DNA of 35,264 nt from an uncultured Myxococcales bacterium (GTDB taxonomy: Bacteria > Myxococcota_A > Bradymonadia > UBA7976 > UBA1532), in contig CAINDO010000014.1 of the NCBI GenBank assembly GCA_903847385.1, positions 1-35,264 of the forward strand, given 5' to 3'. This document shows positions 7,657 to 15,162 of the stretch, piece by piece. How positions within the stretch are numbered: position 1 is the first letter of the stretch; the number at the start of each line of letters is the position of its first letter. Both the position numbers and the translations under genes were made by a program. The notes beneath the pieces were generated by a model. That model was not told the origin of the DNA. It did not search any database and was given only the letters and a program-made list of their open reading frames with translations.

Positions 7657-8491
7657 AATAGGGCCCGGCGAAGGGCAGCGCGTAGAGCACGAGCGGCAAG
7701 ACCGACGCGCCCCGCCAGAAGAGCAGCCCGAAGAACAGCGCGGCCGCCAGCATGCGCGGGATCATGGTCTCGCGGTCGACCATGCGGTTCACGCGGCGCC
7801 ACTGGAAGAAGATGGCCGTGAAGCCCGAGGCCGTGGCCACGGAGAGCGCCGTGGCCGCCGCGGCGGGCAGCGGCTCGCGCAGGCCCCAGCGGAAGCCGCC
7901 CCACCAGAAGGCGAGCAGGAGCGCGTGCGTCGCCAACGGCGCGAGCACGAGCAGCGCCATGCGGGCCTTGCCCTGGAAGCGGTCGAGGCAGGCGCTGGCC
8001 GCGCCCGCGTAGAAGCCCCAGCCCAGAATCCCGATGTAGGGCACGTCGAAGAGGCCCGGCTCGTTCCAGGACCACAGGCCCGCCCGAACGGCGATGGGCT
8101 CCACGAGCGCGGCGTCGTAGACGACCATGATCGCCACGGCGACGGGGTGCGCGCGCCCGGACGCGGTGCGGAGTCCGAGCGCATGGCAGACCTCGCGGGC
8201 GGACAGGATCACGAAGGGCCAGATGACCGCCACGAGGAGCGGCACGCGGTCCACGAAGAGCTTCCACGGCGCGTCGTACTGGTAGAAGTCGTACAGGCGG
8301 ATGCAGGTGTCCTCGGCCAACCAGGCGCCCGCGCCGAGCAGGGCGATGTCCAGGAGCGCGTTGCGGCGGGCGGACGCCGGCGTACCGGCCGGATCGACGA
8401 CCGACGCGGCGAGGCCCCGGCGCAGCATCAGCGCGAGGAAAGTGGTCAAGATGACGAGCGAGGCGAGCTCGACGACGGTCAACGGGTTCAA
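7622..8491 (-). CDS. CruF/DUF422-like carotenoid biosynthesis membrane protein
   Basis: The 289-residue protein has about seven or eight membrane segments. The stretch GLWSWNEPGLFDVPYIGILG followed by WGFYAG resembles the G-x-W-x-W ... GVP-x-N-x-x-GW signature of the DUF422/CruF family, whose members hydrate carotenoid ends. An upstream YDFYQYDAPW segment also fits. The chosen start is a TTG at 8491: it has GGAG about 5 nt upstream, and its TTGA overlaps the stop of the preceding TPR-like gene (8488-8491). No ATG exists that would keep the first membrane helix. No other carotenoid gene is adjacent, so the pathway role is inferred only from family resemblance. Confidence 0.68.
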   Translation of the reverse strand: MNPLTVVELASLVILTTFLALMLRRGLAASVVDPAGTPASARRNALLDIALLGAGAWLAEDTCIRLYDFYQYDAPWKLFVDRVPLLVAVIWPFVILSAREVCHALGLRTASGRAHPVAVAIMVVYDAALVEPIAVRAGLWSWNEPGLFDVPYIGILGWGFYAGAASACLDRFQGKARMALLVLAPLATHALLLAFWWGGFRWGLREPLPAAAATALSVATASGFTAIFFQWRRVNRMVDRETMIPRMLAAALFFGLLFWRGASVLPLVLYALPFAGPYFIAMRYRSARA

Positions 8492-9972
8492 CGGAGCTCC
8501 TGAAGCAGCGATTGCAGCCCGGTGCGGGCGTCCGAGAGGCGCGCGTCCGTTTGCGCGGCGGGGCGGCCGGCGGGGAAGTGTTTGTCCAGGCGCGCGAGCG
8601 CGGCGGTCGCGACCTCGCGGGCCTTTGCGCGGTCGCCGCCGGGGGCGCGCAGGAAGCGGGCATGCCGCAGCGCGGCGAGGGCTTCGTCGAGCGCCTCGGC
8701 GTCCCCCGCGGCAAGGTCCTGCGTGAGCGCGTGGGCCAGCTCGGCCGCCCGGGCGGCCGTATCTCGGGCCTGGGTCCAAAGCTCGAGCTTGCCCTGCAGC
8801 ACGGCCAGGTTGCCCAGGGCGACCAGGTGTGTGCGCCGGCCCTCGCCGGTGAGCGTGGCCGAGAGCGCGACGGCCTCTTCGTAGGCCGGGAGGGCCTCGC
8901 GCGTCTCGGCGCCGGCGGACCAGAAGGCCCCGAGGTTGGAGAGGGCGCGGGCCAGCTCGCGGCGCGTGTCGGCGGCGTACGAAGGATCGACGCGGGAGAG
9001 CCGGGCCCTGCGCGAGGTCACGACGGCCTGGAGCGCGGTGCCCGCGGCGGCGCGGTCATTGGCGCGCTCGGCCCGGTCGGCGGCGGCGACGAGGCGGGCC
9101 TCCAGGAGCCGCGCGGCGCCCGGATCCGTCGGCCGCTCGGCGACGAGGCGCTCGGCGAGGGCGCGGGCGCGGGTGTCCAGGGCGCGGGCGCCGGGCAGAT
9201 CGCCCTGTTTCTCCGCGGCGTCGGCGGCGGCGGCGAGCACGCTCAGCGCCTCGGGGCCCGGGGGGGCGTGATCCGCGGCGGTGGCGGCCGCGGTGAACGC
9301 CCGCGCGGCGACGTCCGCCGGGGCGCCCGGCAGCGTCGCGGCCCGCATGAACGTGCGCGCCAGCACCACCGCGACCTCGGGCCGGGTGGCGGCGGGCCCC
9401 TGCCCCACGGAATCCGCGGTGGCGAGCAGGGCGCGGCGCACGTCCTCGACGGGCACGCGGGCGGCCTCGGCACGGTCGGCGTAGGCGTGCGTGGTCGCGA
9501 GCGCGTCCACGCTGGACCGGGGGTCTTCCGGGGCACCCACGCGGATGTCCAGGGCCTGATCCATGGCGCGCTTGGCGAAACGCACGGCCTCCATCGGCTG
9601 GTCCTGGCGGACGGCGAGCTGCGCCTGCCGGTCGACGACGGCGAGGCGCGCGCGGGCGAGCGTCACGTCGCCGGGGGCCGCCTCGAGCGCCGCGTCCAGG
9701 TGCGCGAGGGCCTCCGTGAGCGCGCCCTCGGCCTTGGGGAGCGCGCCCTCGGCCAGGGCCTCCTCGGCGGCGCGCACGGACATCTCGGCCCGGGTGGCCG
9801 GCGGGATGCCCGCCATGGGGTCGCGCTCGAGGCGCGCCTTGACCACGAAGCCGCCGACGACGGTCATCACCAGCGCCGTGGTCACCAGCGCGGGGAACCG
9901 CCACGACGCGCGCGGGCGCCCCCCTCGGGGCAGGGCGAACGCGGGCGGCTCGGGCGGCTTCGGCGACGGCAC
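8488..9972 (-). CDS. Membrane-anchored TPR-like protein
   Basis: A 494-residue protein with a 23-residue Pro-rich cytoplasmic head, one transmembrane segment (about 24-45) and a long, almost entirely alpha-helical Ala/Arg/Glu-rich region. Repeating helix pairs resemble tetratricopeptide repeats (for example AEKQGDLPGARALDTRARAL and LGAFWSAGAETREALPAYEE). Similar regions follow the kinase domain in myxobacterial Ser/Thr kinases, but no kinase domain is present here. A role as a periplasmic scaffold is likely; the partner is unknown. The start is uncertain: GTG at 9972 is the last start before the helix that keeps the head, and it lacks a clear ribosome binding site. The gene is coupled to the CruF-like gene by a TTGA overlap and is divergent from the decarboxylase gene. 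Confidence 0.75.
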   Translation of the reverse strand: MPSPKPPEPPAFALPRGGRPRASWRFPALVTTALVMTVVGGFVVKARLERDPMAGIPPATRAEMSVRAAEEALAEGALPKAEGALTEALAHLDAALEAAPGDVTLARARLAVVDRQAQLAVRQDQPMEAVRFAKRAMDQALDIRVGAPEDPRSSVDALATTHAYADRAEAARVPVEDVRRALLATADSVGQGPAATRPEVAVVLARTFMRAATLPGAPADVAARAFTAAATAADHAPPGPEALSVLAAAADAAEKQGDLPGARALDTRARALAERLVAERPTDPGAARLLEARLVAAADRAERANDRAAAGTALQAVVTSRRARLSRVDPSYAADTRRELARALSNLGAFWSAGAETREALPAYEEAVALSATLTGEGRRTHLVALGNLAVLQGKLELWTQARDTAARAAELAHALTQDLAAGDAEALDEALAALRHARFLRAPGGDRAKAREVATAALARLDKHFPAGRPAAQTDARLSDARTGLQSLLQELR

Positions 9973-10062
9973 GCGGGGAACGTAGCCGATCCGGTCGGGC
10001 ACCGCGAGGGCCGCGAGCGCCGGGAAGTTGACCCCGGCGCCCGGAGGTGGCACCGGGTGCCC

Positions 10063-11178
10063 ATGCCCCCATGGTTTCACGCCCCGGCGCTCGTCGCCCT
10101 CGCCGACGCGCACCCCACGCCGTTCTACGCCTACCACGGTCCCACGCTGGACGCCGCCGCCGCGCAACTCCGCACGCTGCGCAGCGTCGACCGCATCTTC
10201 TACGCGCAGAAGGCCAACGGACACGCACAGGTGCTGGCCCGGCTCGCGGGGCACGGCCTCGGCCTGGAGTGCGTGTCCGCCGGTGAGCTCGCCGCGGGCG
10301 ACGGCCTCGACGCGCCCCTGCTGTTCACGCCCAACTTCGCCCCCCGCGCCGAGTACGCGGAGGCGTTCGCCCGGGGTTCGCACGTCACGCTCGACGGCCT
10401 GCACCCCCTCGCCCGCTGGCCCGAGCTGTTCCGTGGGCGCGACGTGCTGTTGCGCTTCGACCTGGGCGTCGGCCGCGGTCACCACCGCCACGTGCGGACC
10501 TCGGGCGGCGACGCGAAGTTCGGCCTCGCGCCCGAGGACCTGCCGGCCGCCCGCGACCTGGCGGCCGCAGCCGGGGCGCGCATCGTGGGCCTGCACACGC
10601 ACAGCGGCAGCGGCATCTTCGACGCCGGGACCTGGGCGGAGCACCTGGATGCCCTGCAGCCCCTCGCCGAGGCCCTGCCCGACGTGCGGATCTTCAACCT
10701 GGGCGGCGGGCTCGGCGTGCCCTACGGCCGCGGCCACGTGCTCGACCTCGCCGCGGTGGACGCCGCCCTCGCCCAGGCCCGGGCCCGCGCACCCCGCGCC
10801 GTCGAGGTCTGGCTCGAACCGGGCCGGTTCCTCGTCTGCGAGGCGGGGGTCCTGGTCCTCCGTGTCACGCAGATCAAGGACAAACACGGGCGGCGTTTCG
10901 TGGGCGTCGACGGCGGCATGAACGCGCTCATCCGCCCCGCCCTGTACGGCGCGCGCCACCCCGTCGTGTCGCTCACCCGCCCCGGGGCGCCCTCGGCAGG
11001 CCGCGTGACGCTCGTGGGCCCCTGCTGCGAGAGCGCGGACGTGCTGGCCCGGAACATCGCGCTGCCCGAGGTCGAGGAGGGCGATCTGCTCGCCCTCACC
11101 CACGCCGGTGCTTATGGTTTCACGATGGCCTCTCGCTACAACCTGCGCGAGGTGGGCGAGGTCTTCATCCCGGGTTGA
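10063..11178 (+). CDS. lysA: Diaminopimelate decarboxylase-like PLP enzyme
   Basis: A 371-residue enzyme of the alanine-racemase-fold decarboxylases. It has the PLP lysine in FYAQKANGHAQVL (K50), GLECVSAGE (67-75), HTHSGSGIF (178-186), the phosphate-binding NLGGGLGVPYG (212-222), EPGR (252-255), GPCCESAD (319-326; normally CESGD) and a late GAYGFTMASRYN (349-360). The expected reaction is meso-diaminopimelate to lysine. It is about 40 residues shorter than typical LysA, and its GLECVSAGE block recalls the decarboxylase half of bifunctional LysAC enzymes. GGAGG at 10043-10047 sits 9 nt before an in-frame GTG at 10057, so translation may begin two codons earlier. It converges with the fusion gene, overlapping by 14 nt. 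Decarboxylation of another diamino acid is possible. Confidence 0.85.
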   Translation: MPPWFHAPALVALADAHPTPFYAYHGPTLDAAAAQLRTLRSVDRIFYAQKANGHAQVLARLAGHGLGLECVSAGELAAGDGLDAPLLFTPNFAPRAEYAEAFARGSHVTLDGLHPLARWPELFRGRDVLLRFDLGVGRGHHRHVRTSGGDAKFGLAPEDLPAARDLAAAAGARIVGLHTHSGSGIFDAGTWAEHLDALQPLAEALPDVRIFNLGGGLGVPYGRGHVLDLAAVDAALAQARARAPRAVEVWLEPGRFLVCEAGVLVLRVTQIKDKHGRRFVGVDGGMNALIRPALYGARHPVVSLTRPGAPSAGRVTLVGPCCESADVLARNIALPEVEEGDLLALTHAGAYGFTMASRYNLREVGEVFIPG

Positions 11179-12715
11179 GGCCGGGGCCGAGCCGCCAGAT
11201 CCACGACTTGGTGGGCGGCGGGCCGACCTCGGGGAAGTCGACCGGCATCGTGCCCACACGCTCGAGCACGGCGCCCGGTGGCAGGCCCGCGGAGACCAGG
11301 TCGTAGAAGCGCGCGGGCGTGACGCCGCGGTGGTTCGTGACCGTGAGCAGGCGCCCACCGGGGGCCACGAGGGGCAGCGCGGCGGCCACGAGCGCGGTGT
11401 AGTCCTGCGCGGCGGACCAGCGCTTGCCGCGCGCGCCGACGCTCGTGCTGGGCGGGTCGAGGATCACGAAGTCGAAGCGATCCGGACGCTTGGAGAGGCG
11501 CCGCAGCCAGTCGAAGACATCGCCGTGGATCGTGTCGTGGCGCTGCGGATCGGGGTCGACGCCGTTCGCCGCGAGCTGACCGGGGATGCGGGCGAGCCAG
11601 TCTCGGTCGAGGTCGATGCTGACCGTGCGCGCGGCGCCGCCGACCGCCGCCGCGACCGTGAAGCCGCCGGCGTGCGCGAACGTGTTGAGCACGCGCGCGC
11701 CGTCCGCCCGGGCGCGCAGCCAGCCGCGTTGCGGCCGTTGGTCCAGGAACAGGCCCGTGCTCAGGTGCTCGGCCAGCACCACCCGGTACTCGACGCCGTT
11801 CTCCCGCACCGCCAGCGGTTGCGGCGCGCGCTCGCCGGAGACGTGCGCGGGGGGCGCCTGGCGGCCTTGGGAGCGGTCGCGCAGGGCGTCGATGCGGTAC
11901 ACGCCGCGCGCGGGGGGCAGCGGGGCCTCGGGCGCGCCGGCGTCGTGCTGCACCCAGAGCCAGTCGCCGTAGCGGTCGACGTACACACCCGGCGACGCGT
12001 CCCCCGCCCCGTTGCGCTCGCGGAAACACGTGTTGTCCGGGTCGGCGCGCAGCCCGGCGCGCAGGCCGGTGGTGTCCCCGCGGGCCGCCGCGAAGGCCGC
12101 CGGCGCCGGCGCCTCGAACACGCGGCCCCCGGGCAGCGCGATGCGCTCGCAGTGCAGCATGAGCCGCGGCGCGCGGACGTCCAGGGGGTCGCCGTAGCGC
12201 AGGTCGCCCCGGATTGGCGCTCCGGCCGCCGCCAGGTGGGCGCGGATCTGGTGGGTCCGACCCGTGATCGGGCTGGCCTCGACCAGCGTGCCCGCGACGC
12301 CGCGCCGAATCACTCGATAGCGCGTCTCGGCGGGTTTGCCCCGGGCCGCCGGGACCTCACCCGTCAGCGTGCCGGCGGCACGCGGGAGCGGCGCATCCAC
12401 CACCGCCAGGTAGCGTTTGTCGGCGCCGCCGCCCTCGAAGGCCGCGGCGAGCGCCCGGGCCCCCGCCGGCGAGCGGCTGAAGATCAGCACGCCGCTCGTG
12501 TCGACGTCCAACCGGTGGTGCACGCCCAGGCCGCCACCCAGGAACGTGAACACGTCCGGCCGCTCCGTCGCCTGGTCCGGGTGCGTCAGCCAGCCCACGG
12601 GTTTGTCCACGGCGATCAGGTCGGCGTCCTGGAACAGCAAGGCCGGCCGCTCCCCGGGCGCCGGGTCGACGGAGAGCAGTTCGGGCCGCCGCGGGCCCCG
12701 GTCCGGCGGTCGCAC
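11165..12715 (-). CDS. RluA-type pseudouridine synthase fused to an RlmI-type methyltransferase
   Basis: One 516-residue frame encodes two RNA-modifying enzymes. Residues 25-205 are an RluA-family pseudouridine synthase: AVDKPVGWLTHP (35-46), the catalytic HRLDVDTSG (67-75, Asp70), TGRTHQIRAHL (151-161) and YGDP (174-177). Residues 240-514 are a class I SAM methyltransferase of the RlmI type: GVYVDRYGDWLWVQ (243-256), FLDQRPQR (323-330), NTFAHAGGF (344-352), DIDLDRDWL-like acidic strand (365-373), LDPPS (419-423) and SWIWRLG. The usual N-terminal PUA domain of RlmI is missing and the synthase takes its place. The target is probably 23S rRNA, with pseudouridine and 5-methylcytosine as products. 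The GTG start at 12715 directly abuts the stop of the upstream small gene. Confidence 0.88.
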   Translation of the reverse strand: MRPPDRGPRRPELLSVDPAPGERPALLFQDADLIAVDKPVGWLTHPDQATERPDVFTFLGGGLGVHHRLDVDTSGVLIFSRSPAGARALAAAFEGGGADKRYLAVVDAPLPRAAGTLTGEVPAARGKPAETRYRVIRRGVAGTLVEASPITGRTHQIRAHLAAAGAPIRGDLRYGDPLDVRAPRLMLHCERIALPGGRVFEAPAPAAFAAARGDTTGLRAGLRADPDNTCFRERNGAGDASPGVYVDRYGDWLWVQHDAGAPEAPLPPARGVYRIDALRDRSQGRQAPPAHVSGERAPQPLAVRENGVEYRVVLAEHLSTGLFLDQRPQRGWLRARADGARVLNTFAHAGGFTVAAAVGGAARTVSIDLDRDWLARIPGQLAANGVDPDPQRHDTIHGDVFDWLRRLSKRPDRFDFVILDPPSTSVGARGKRWSAAQDYTALVAAALPLVAPGGRLLTVTNHRGVTPARFYDLVSAGLPPGAVLERVGTMPVDFPEVGPPPTKSWIWRLGPGLNPG

Positions 12716-13027
12716 TCAGTCCGCGCCGCGCGGCACGGCGCCGGCGGCCACGCGCTGATCGTGCGTCGTCATGCGCGCCCAGGTCGCGATGAAACGCGTC
12801 GGGCCGCGTTGCACGGCGGCGTCGTACCGGGCCGCGGCGGCGTCGTAGGTGGCCTGCGCCGTGCCCGTGTCCCCGCCGGCGGCGCGCGCATCGGTCAACG
12901 CGATGAAGGCGGCGTCCGCGGCCTTCCGCAACCGCGTCAGGCGCCCGAAAAGGCCCGTGTACGTCAGCAGGAGGCCGCCCACGGCGCCCATCGAGAGCGT
13001 GATGGGCCACGCCGGCGCGAAGCTCAT
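12716..13027 (-). CDS. Small single-helix membrane protein, weakly LemA-like
   Basis: A 103-residue protein with one N-terminal membrane helix (about 6-28), then a helical cytoplasmic or periplasmic part. The order helix, RLTRLRKAADAAFIALTDAR, AARYDAAVQRGPTRFIATW looks like a shortened LemA, with an N-x-L-V-x-LR-like part and the YN-x-AV-x-x-FP-like part but without the long middle helices. This is a weak resemblance only. It abuts the RluA-RlmI gene without a gap. Eight consecutive G residues (13032-13039, minus-strand sense) lie 4 nt upstream of the ATG, in the place of a ribosome binding site. Confidence 0.55.
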   Translation of the reverse strand: MSFAPAWPITLSMGAVGGLLLTYTGLFGRLTRLRKAADAAFIALTDARAAGGDTGTAQATYDAAAARYDAAVQRGPTRFIATWARMTTHDQRVAAGAVPRGAD

Positions 13028-13040
13028 GAGACCCCCCCCG

Positions 13041-13373
13041 TCATCGAACCCCTGCCCGCTCCAGATGCGGGCCGAGCTTGCCGGACAACATCAGGAAGTA
13101 CATCCGGAAGTCGCCGCGCAGCGACCACGCCGGGTAGGTGAACGTGGCCGGGCGGTTCTTCTCGATGATGAAGTGACCGACCCAGGCGAAGCCGTACCCG
13201 AACACGGGCGCCAGGGCCAGGATGGCCGGGTTCAGCGTGGCCACGGACAGCGCCAGGCAGCTGAGCGCGCCAGTGGTGCCGATGAAGTGCAGGCGGCGGT
13301 TCAGGGGGTCGCGGTGCTCGCCCAGGTAGAACGGCCAGAACTCTTCGAAGGTGGTGTATCGGGTCTCGGACAT
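13041..13373 (-). CDS. Mpo1-like (DUF962) membrane protein
   Basis: A 110-residue protein with two or three hydrophobic segments. FYLGEHRDPLNRRLHFIGT (15-33) and the later WVGHFIIEKNRPATF with WSLRGDF match the DUF962/Mpo1 family, which includes a fungal dioxygenase that shortens 2-hydroxy fatty acids. The conserved H in LHFIGT and in VGHFIIEKNRP are likely iron ligands. The ATG at 13373 is preferred over an upstream non-ATG start at 13409. It may act on hydroxylated fatty acids, which would fit with the hydroxylase at 5727-6380, but the two genes are far apart. It precedes the small LemA-like gene by 13 nt on the same strand. Confidence 0.82.
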   Translation of the reverse strand: MSETRYTTFEEFWPFYLGEHRDPLNRRLHFIGTTGALSCLALSVATLNPAILALAPVFGYGFAWVGHFIIEKNRPATFTYPAWSLRGDFRMYFLMLSGKLGPHLERAGVR

Positions 13374-13424
13374 GGGCGCCAAGATAAGCGGGCGCGCGGC
13401 GCGGAGCAACCGCCGCCGGGCGGC

Positions 13425-14570
13425 TCAGGTGCTCTCTTCGACTCTTTCCACGCGGTCGTCGGCGCCGAGGCGCCGCTCGCCGGAGGCCACGCCCGGCCCC
13501 TCCAGATGCGCCAGATCGTGGCGGCTCAGGTCGAAGAAGTCGGCGTTCTCGGGTGTCCGGTCGCGCGTCTGCAACTCCAGCCGACGCAGCGCACCGTCGA
13601 TGCAGACCTCGACGTCGCTGCGCCCCTTGGCGTCGTTGCGCGCCGTCGTCACACGGGCGAGCGTGCCCTTCGCGTCCGGGCCGAGCACGGGGGGGATCTG
13701 CGCCCCCGGCGGGGCGAGCACGAACCACGTGGCCTTCAACACCTCGCGCAGCAGCCCCGTCTCGCGGTCCACCGCGCGCACGAAGGGCGGCCGCTCGAAG
13801 TGCCACTCGCCGTGACACCACCCGTCCGCGGCGGCCAGGGCCGGGCACGCGAGCGCGTTCGGACATGGCGCCACGACCTGCCAGCCGGCGGCCACGGCCC
13901 GGTCGCGCAGCGCCAGCACGCGCCGCGACTCGGCCGACGACGCCGGCTCGATGGCGACCCACAGCCCGTCCGGGGAGAGCAGACCGCGCAGGTCGTCCAG
14001 CAGCCGCGCGTCGTGGCGCGCGTCGAGCTCGTTGAGCACGTTCATGCAGAGCACGAGGTCCCAGCGCCCCTCGACCTTCATCGGCGCCGCGAGATCCAGC
14101 ACGCCCGTCGTGACGGGCACGCCCAGCGCGCGCATCAACTCCTCGGCGCCGGCGGCGGCCTCGCGCAGCACATCCGTGGCGCGGAGCGTCCACTGCTGCC
14201 CATGCGCGGCGGCCCACAGCGCCAGCCCCGCGACGCCCGTGCCCGGGCCGCACCCGAGCTCCAGCGCGCGCCCGCCGCCCGCGGGCAGCAGCCCCCGGGC
14301 CTCCAGGCGGTCCAGCACCGGCCAGAGCTTCGGTGCGTTCGTGCACAGGTAATAGGTCCGGTACGCGGCGCGCAGCTCGGGGTCACGCAGATAGCCGCCG
14401 AAGCCGCCCCGCGCCCGCGTCAGGCCGTGGTTCAGGCGGGTCACGCCGGCGGCGATGCGGCGCACGGCGGGCCCCGCATCCAGGGGCTCGCCCTCGAGCT
14501 TCTCCAGCGCGGTCAGGAGTTCCTTGGGCAGGCGGAGACGTGGACCGGCGCGGCGTGCGTTGCGACTCAT
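13425..14570 (-). CDS. Rsm22/METTL17-like methyltransferase with likely Fe-S cysteines
   Basis: A 381-residue protein. The SAM-binding motif ALELGCGPGTG lies at 102-112, and MNVLNEL (176-182) follows as the post-I acidic region. Residues 233-255 contain APCPNALACP and then WCHGEW, matching the CPH-x-CP-x-WCHF cysteine cluster of Rsm22/METTL17 (C236, C242, C252). Members act on the small ribosomal subunit in mitochondria and bacteria, and METTL17 is reported to hold a 4Fe-4S cluster. A fourth cysteine ligand is not certain. The N-terminal helical region (15-95) is typical. The ATG at 14570 is the first start after a run of frame that shows antisense-like composition. It is probably a small-subunit assembly factor. 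Confidence 0.83.
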   Translation of the reverse strand: MSRNARRAGPRLRLPKELLTALEKLEGEPLDAGPAVRRIAAGVTRLNHGLTRARGGFGGYLRDPELRAAYRTYYLCTNAPKLWPVLDRLEARGLLPAGGGRALELGCGPGTGVAGLALWAAAHGQQWTLRATDVLREAAAGAEELMRALGVPVTTGVLDLAAPMKVEGRWDLVLCMNVLNELDARHDARLLDDLRGLLSPDGLWVAIEPASSAESRRVLALRDRAVAAGWQVVAPCPNALACPALAAADGWCHGEWHFERPPFVRAVDRETGLLREVLKATWFVLAPPGAQIPPVLGPDAKGTLARVTTARNDAKGRSDVEVCIDGALRRLELQTRDRTPENADFFDLSRHDLAHLEGPGVASGERRLGADDRVERVEEST

Positions 14571-14626
14571 CGGGCGCAGGGTGCACCAAGGGCCGCGCCG
14601 AGGAAAGCACCAGACGCGCGCGCGGC

Positions 14627-15061
14627 TCAGGCCCTGAGGGCCGCGGCCACCGTGCTGCCGATGAAATAGAACACGATCAGGTACGCCGGCCCGGTCGCGG
14701 CGAACACGCGCTTCGACTGCGTCCTGGAGAGATTCTTGCCGAGCAGGAACGGGTAGGCCGTCCGCAGCGCGACGTAGGCGCCGCCGAGCCACGTCGCCGA
14801 CTGCGGTGAGACGAACACCGCGTGCAGCCACATCGACGCCAGGAACGGTCCCATCTGCTCGTGCGTATTGATGACCGCGCGATCCGCCGCGAGCATCCGC
14901 CCGTCCTGCCCGAAGTAGCGATCGAACACCTCGCCGCGGGCCGCGTATTCGGCCTGCAGGGCGTACTTGGTGCCGCGCTGGAGTCCGAGCAGGAGGGCAT
15001 ACCAGAGCCCGAAGTAGGCCGCGGTGACGAGAATGGGGCCTGAGTAGGTCGCTGCGTCCAT
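14627..15061 (-). CDS. MAPEG-family membrane protein
   Basis: A 144-residue protein with four membrane helices. INTHEQMGPFLASMWLHAVF (64-83) matches the N-x-x-E-x-x-x-x-F segment of MAPEG proteins, and ALRTAYPFLLG (98-108) the R-x-x-Y segment. These are glutathione-binding or glutathione-transferase-like enzymes of lipid and xenobiotic metabolism in membranes; bacterial substrates are mostly unknown. The ATG at 15061 gives the first helix right after SGPI. It is divergent from the lipoprotein gene at 15163, with a 101-bp gap in which I see no clear motif, and it lies 56 nt upstream of the Rsm22 gene. Confidence 0.84.
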   Translation of the reverse strand: MDAATYSGPILVTAAYFGLWYALLLGLQRGTKYALQAEYAARGEVFDRYFGQDGRMLAADRAVINTHEQMGPFLASMWLHAVFVSPQSATWLGGAYVALRTAYPFLLGKNLSRTQSKRVFAATGPAYLIVFYFIGSTVAAALRA

Positions 15062-15162
15062 GGTCGCTCCCCAGCGTCGGAGACACGGCCGCCAGTGTGC
15101 GTCGACGGGGCCTTTGCCGCAATGGGCGGCGCCCGAGGGTCGCCGCGTGTTAGCGTCGGCCC

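Noticed and set aside
8512..10062. Plus-strand open frame that runs into the decarboxylase from upstream
   Set aside because: It is the antisense of the TPR-like gene; the family homology begins only at about 10063, with a GGAGG just upstream.
15062..15162. Search for an operator in the divergent MAPEG/lipoprotein gap
   Set aside because: Only a 4-bp ACAC/GTGT inverted pair was seen, too short to support.
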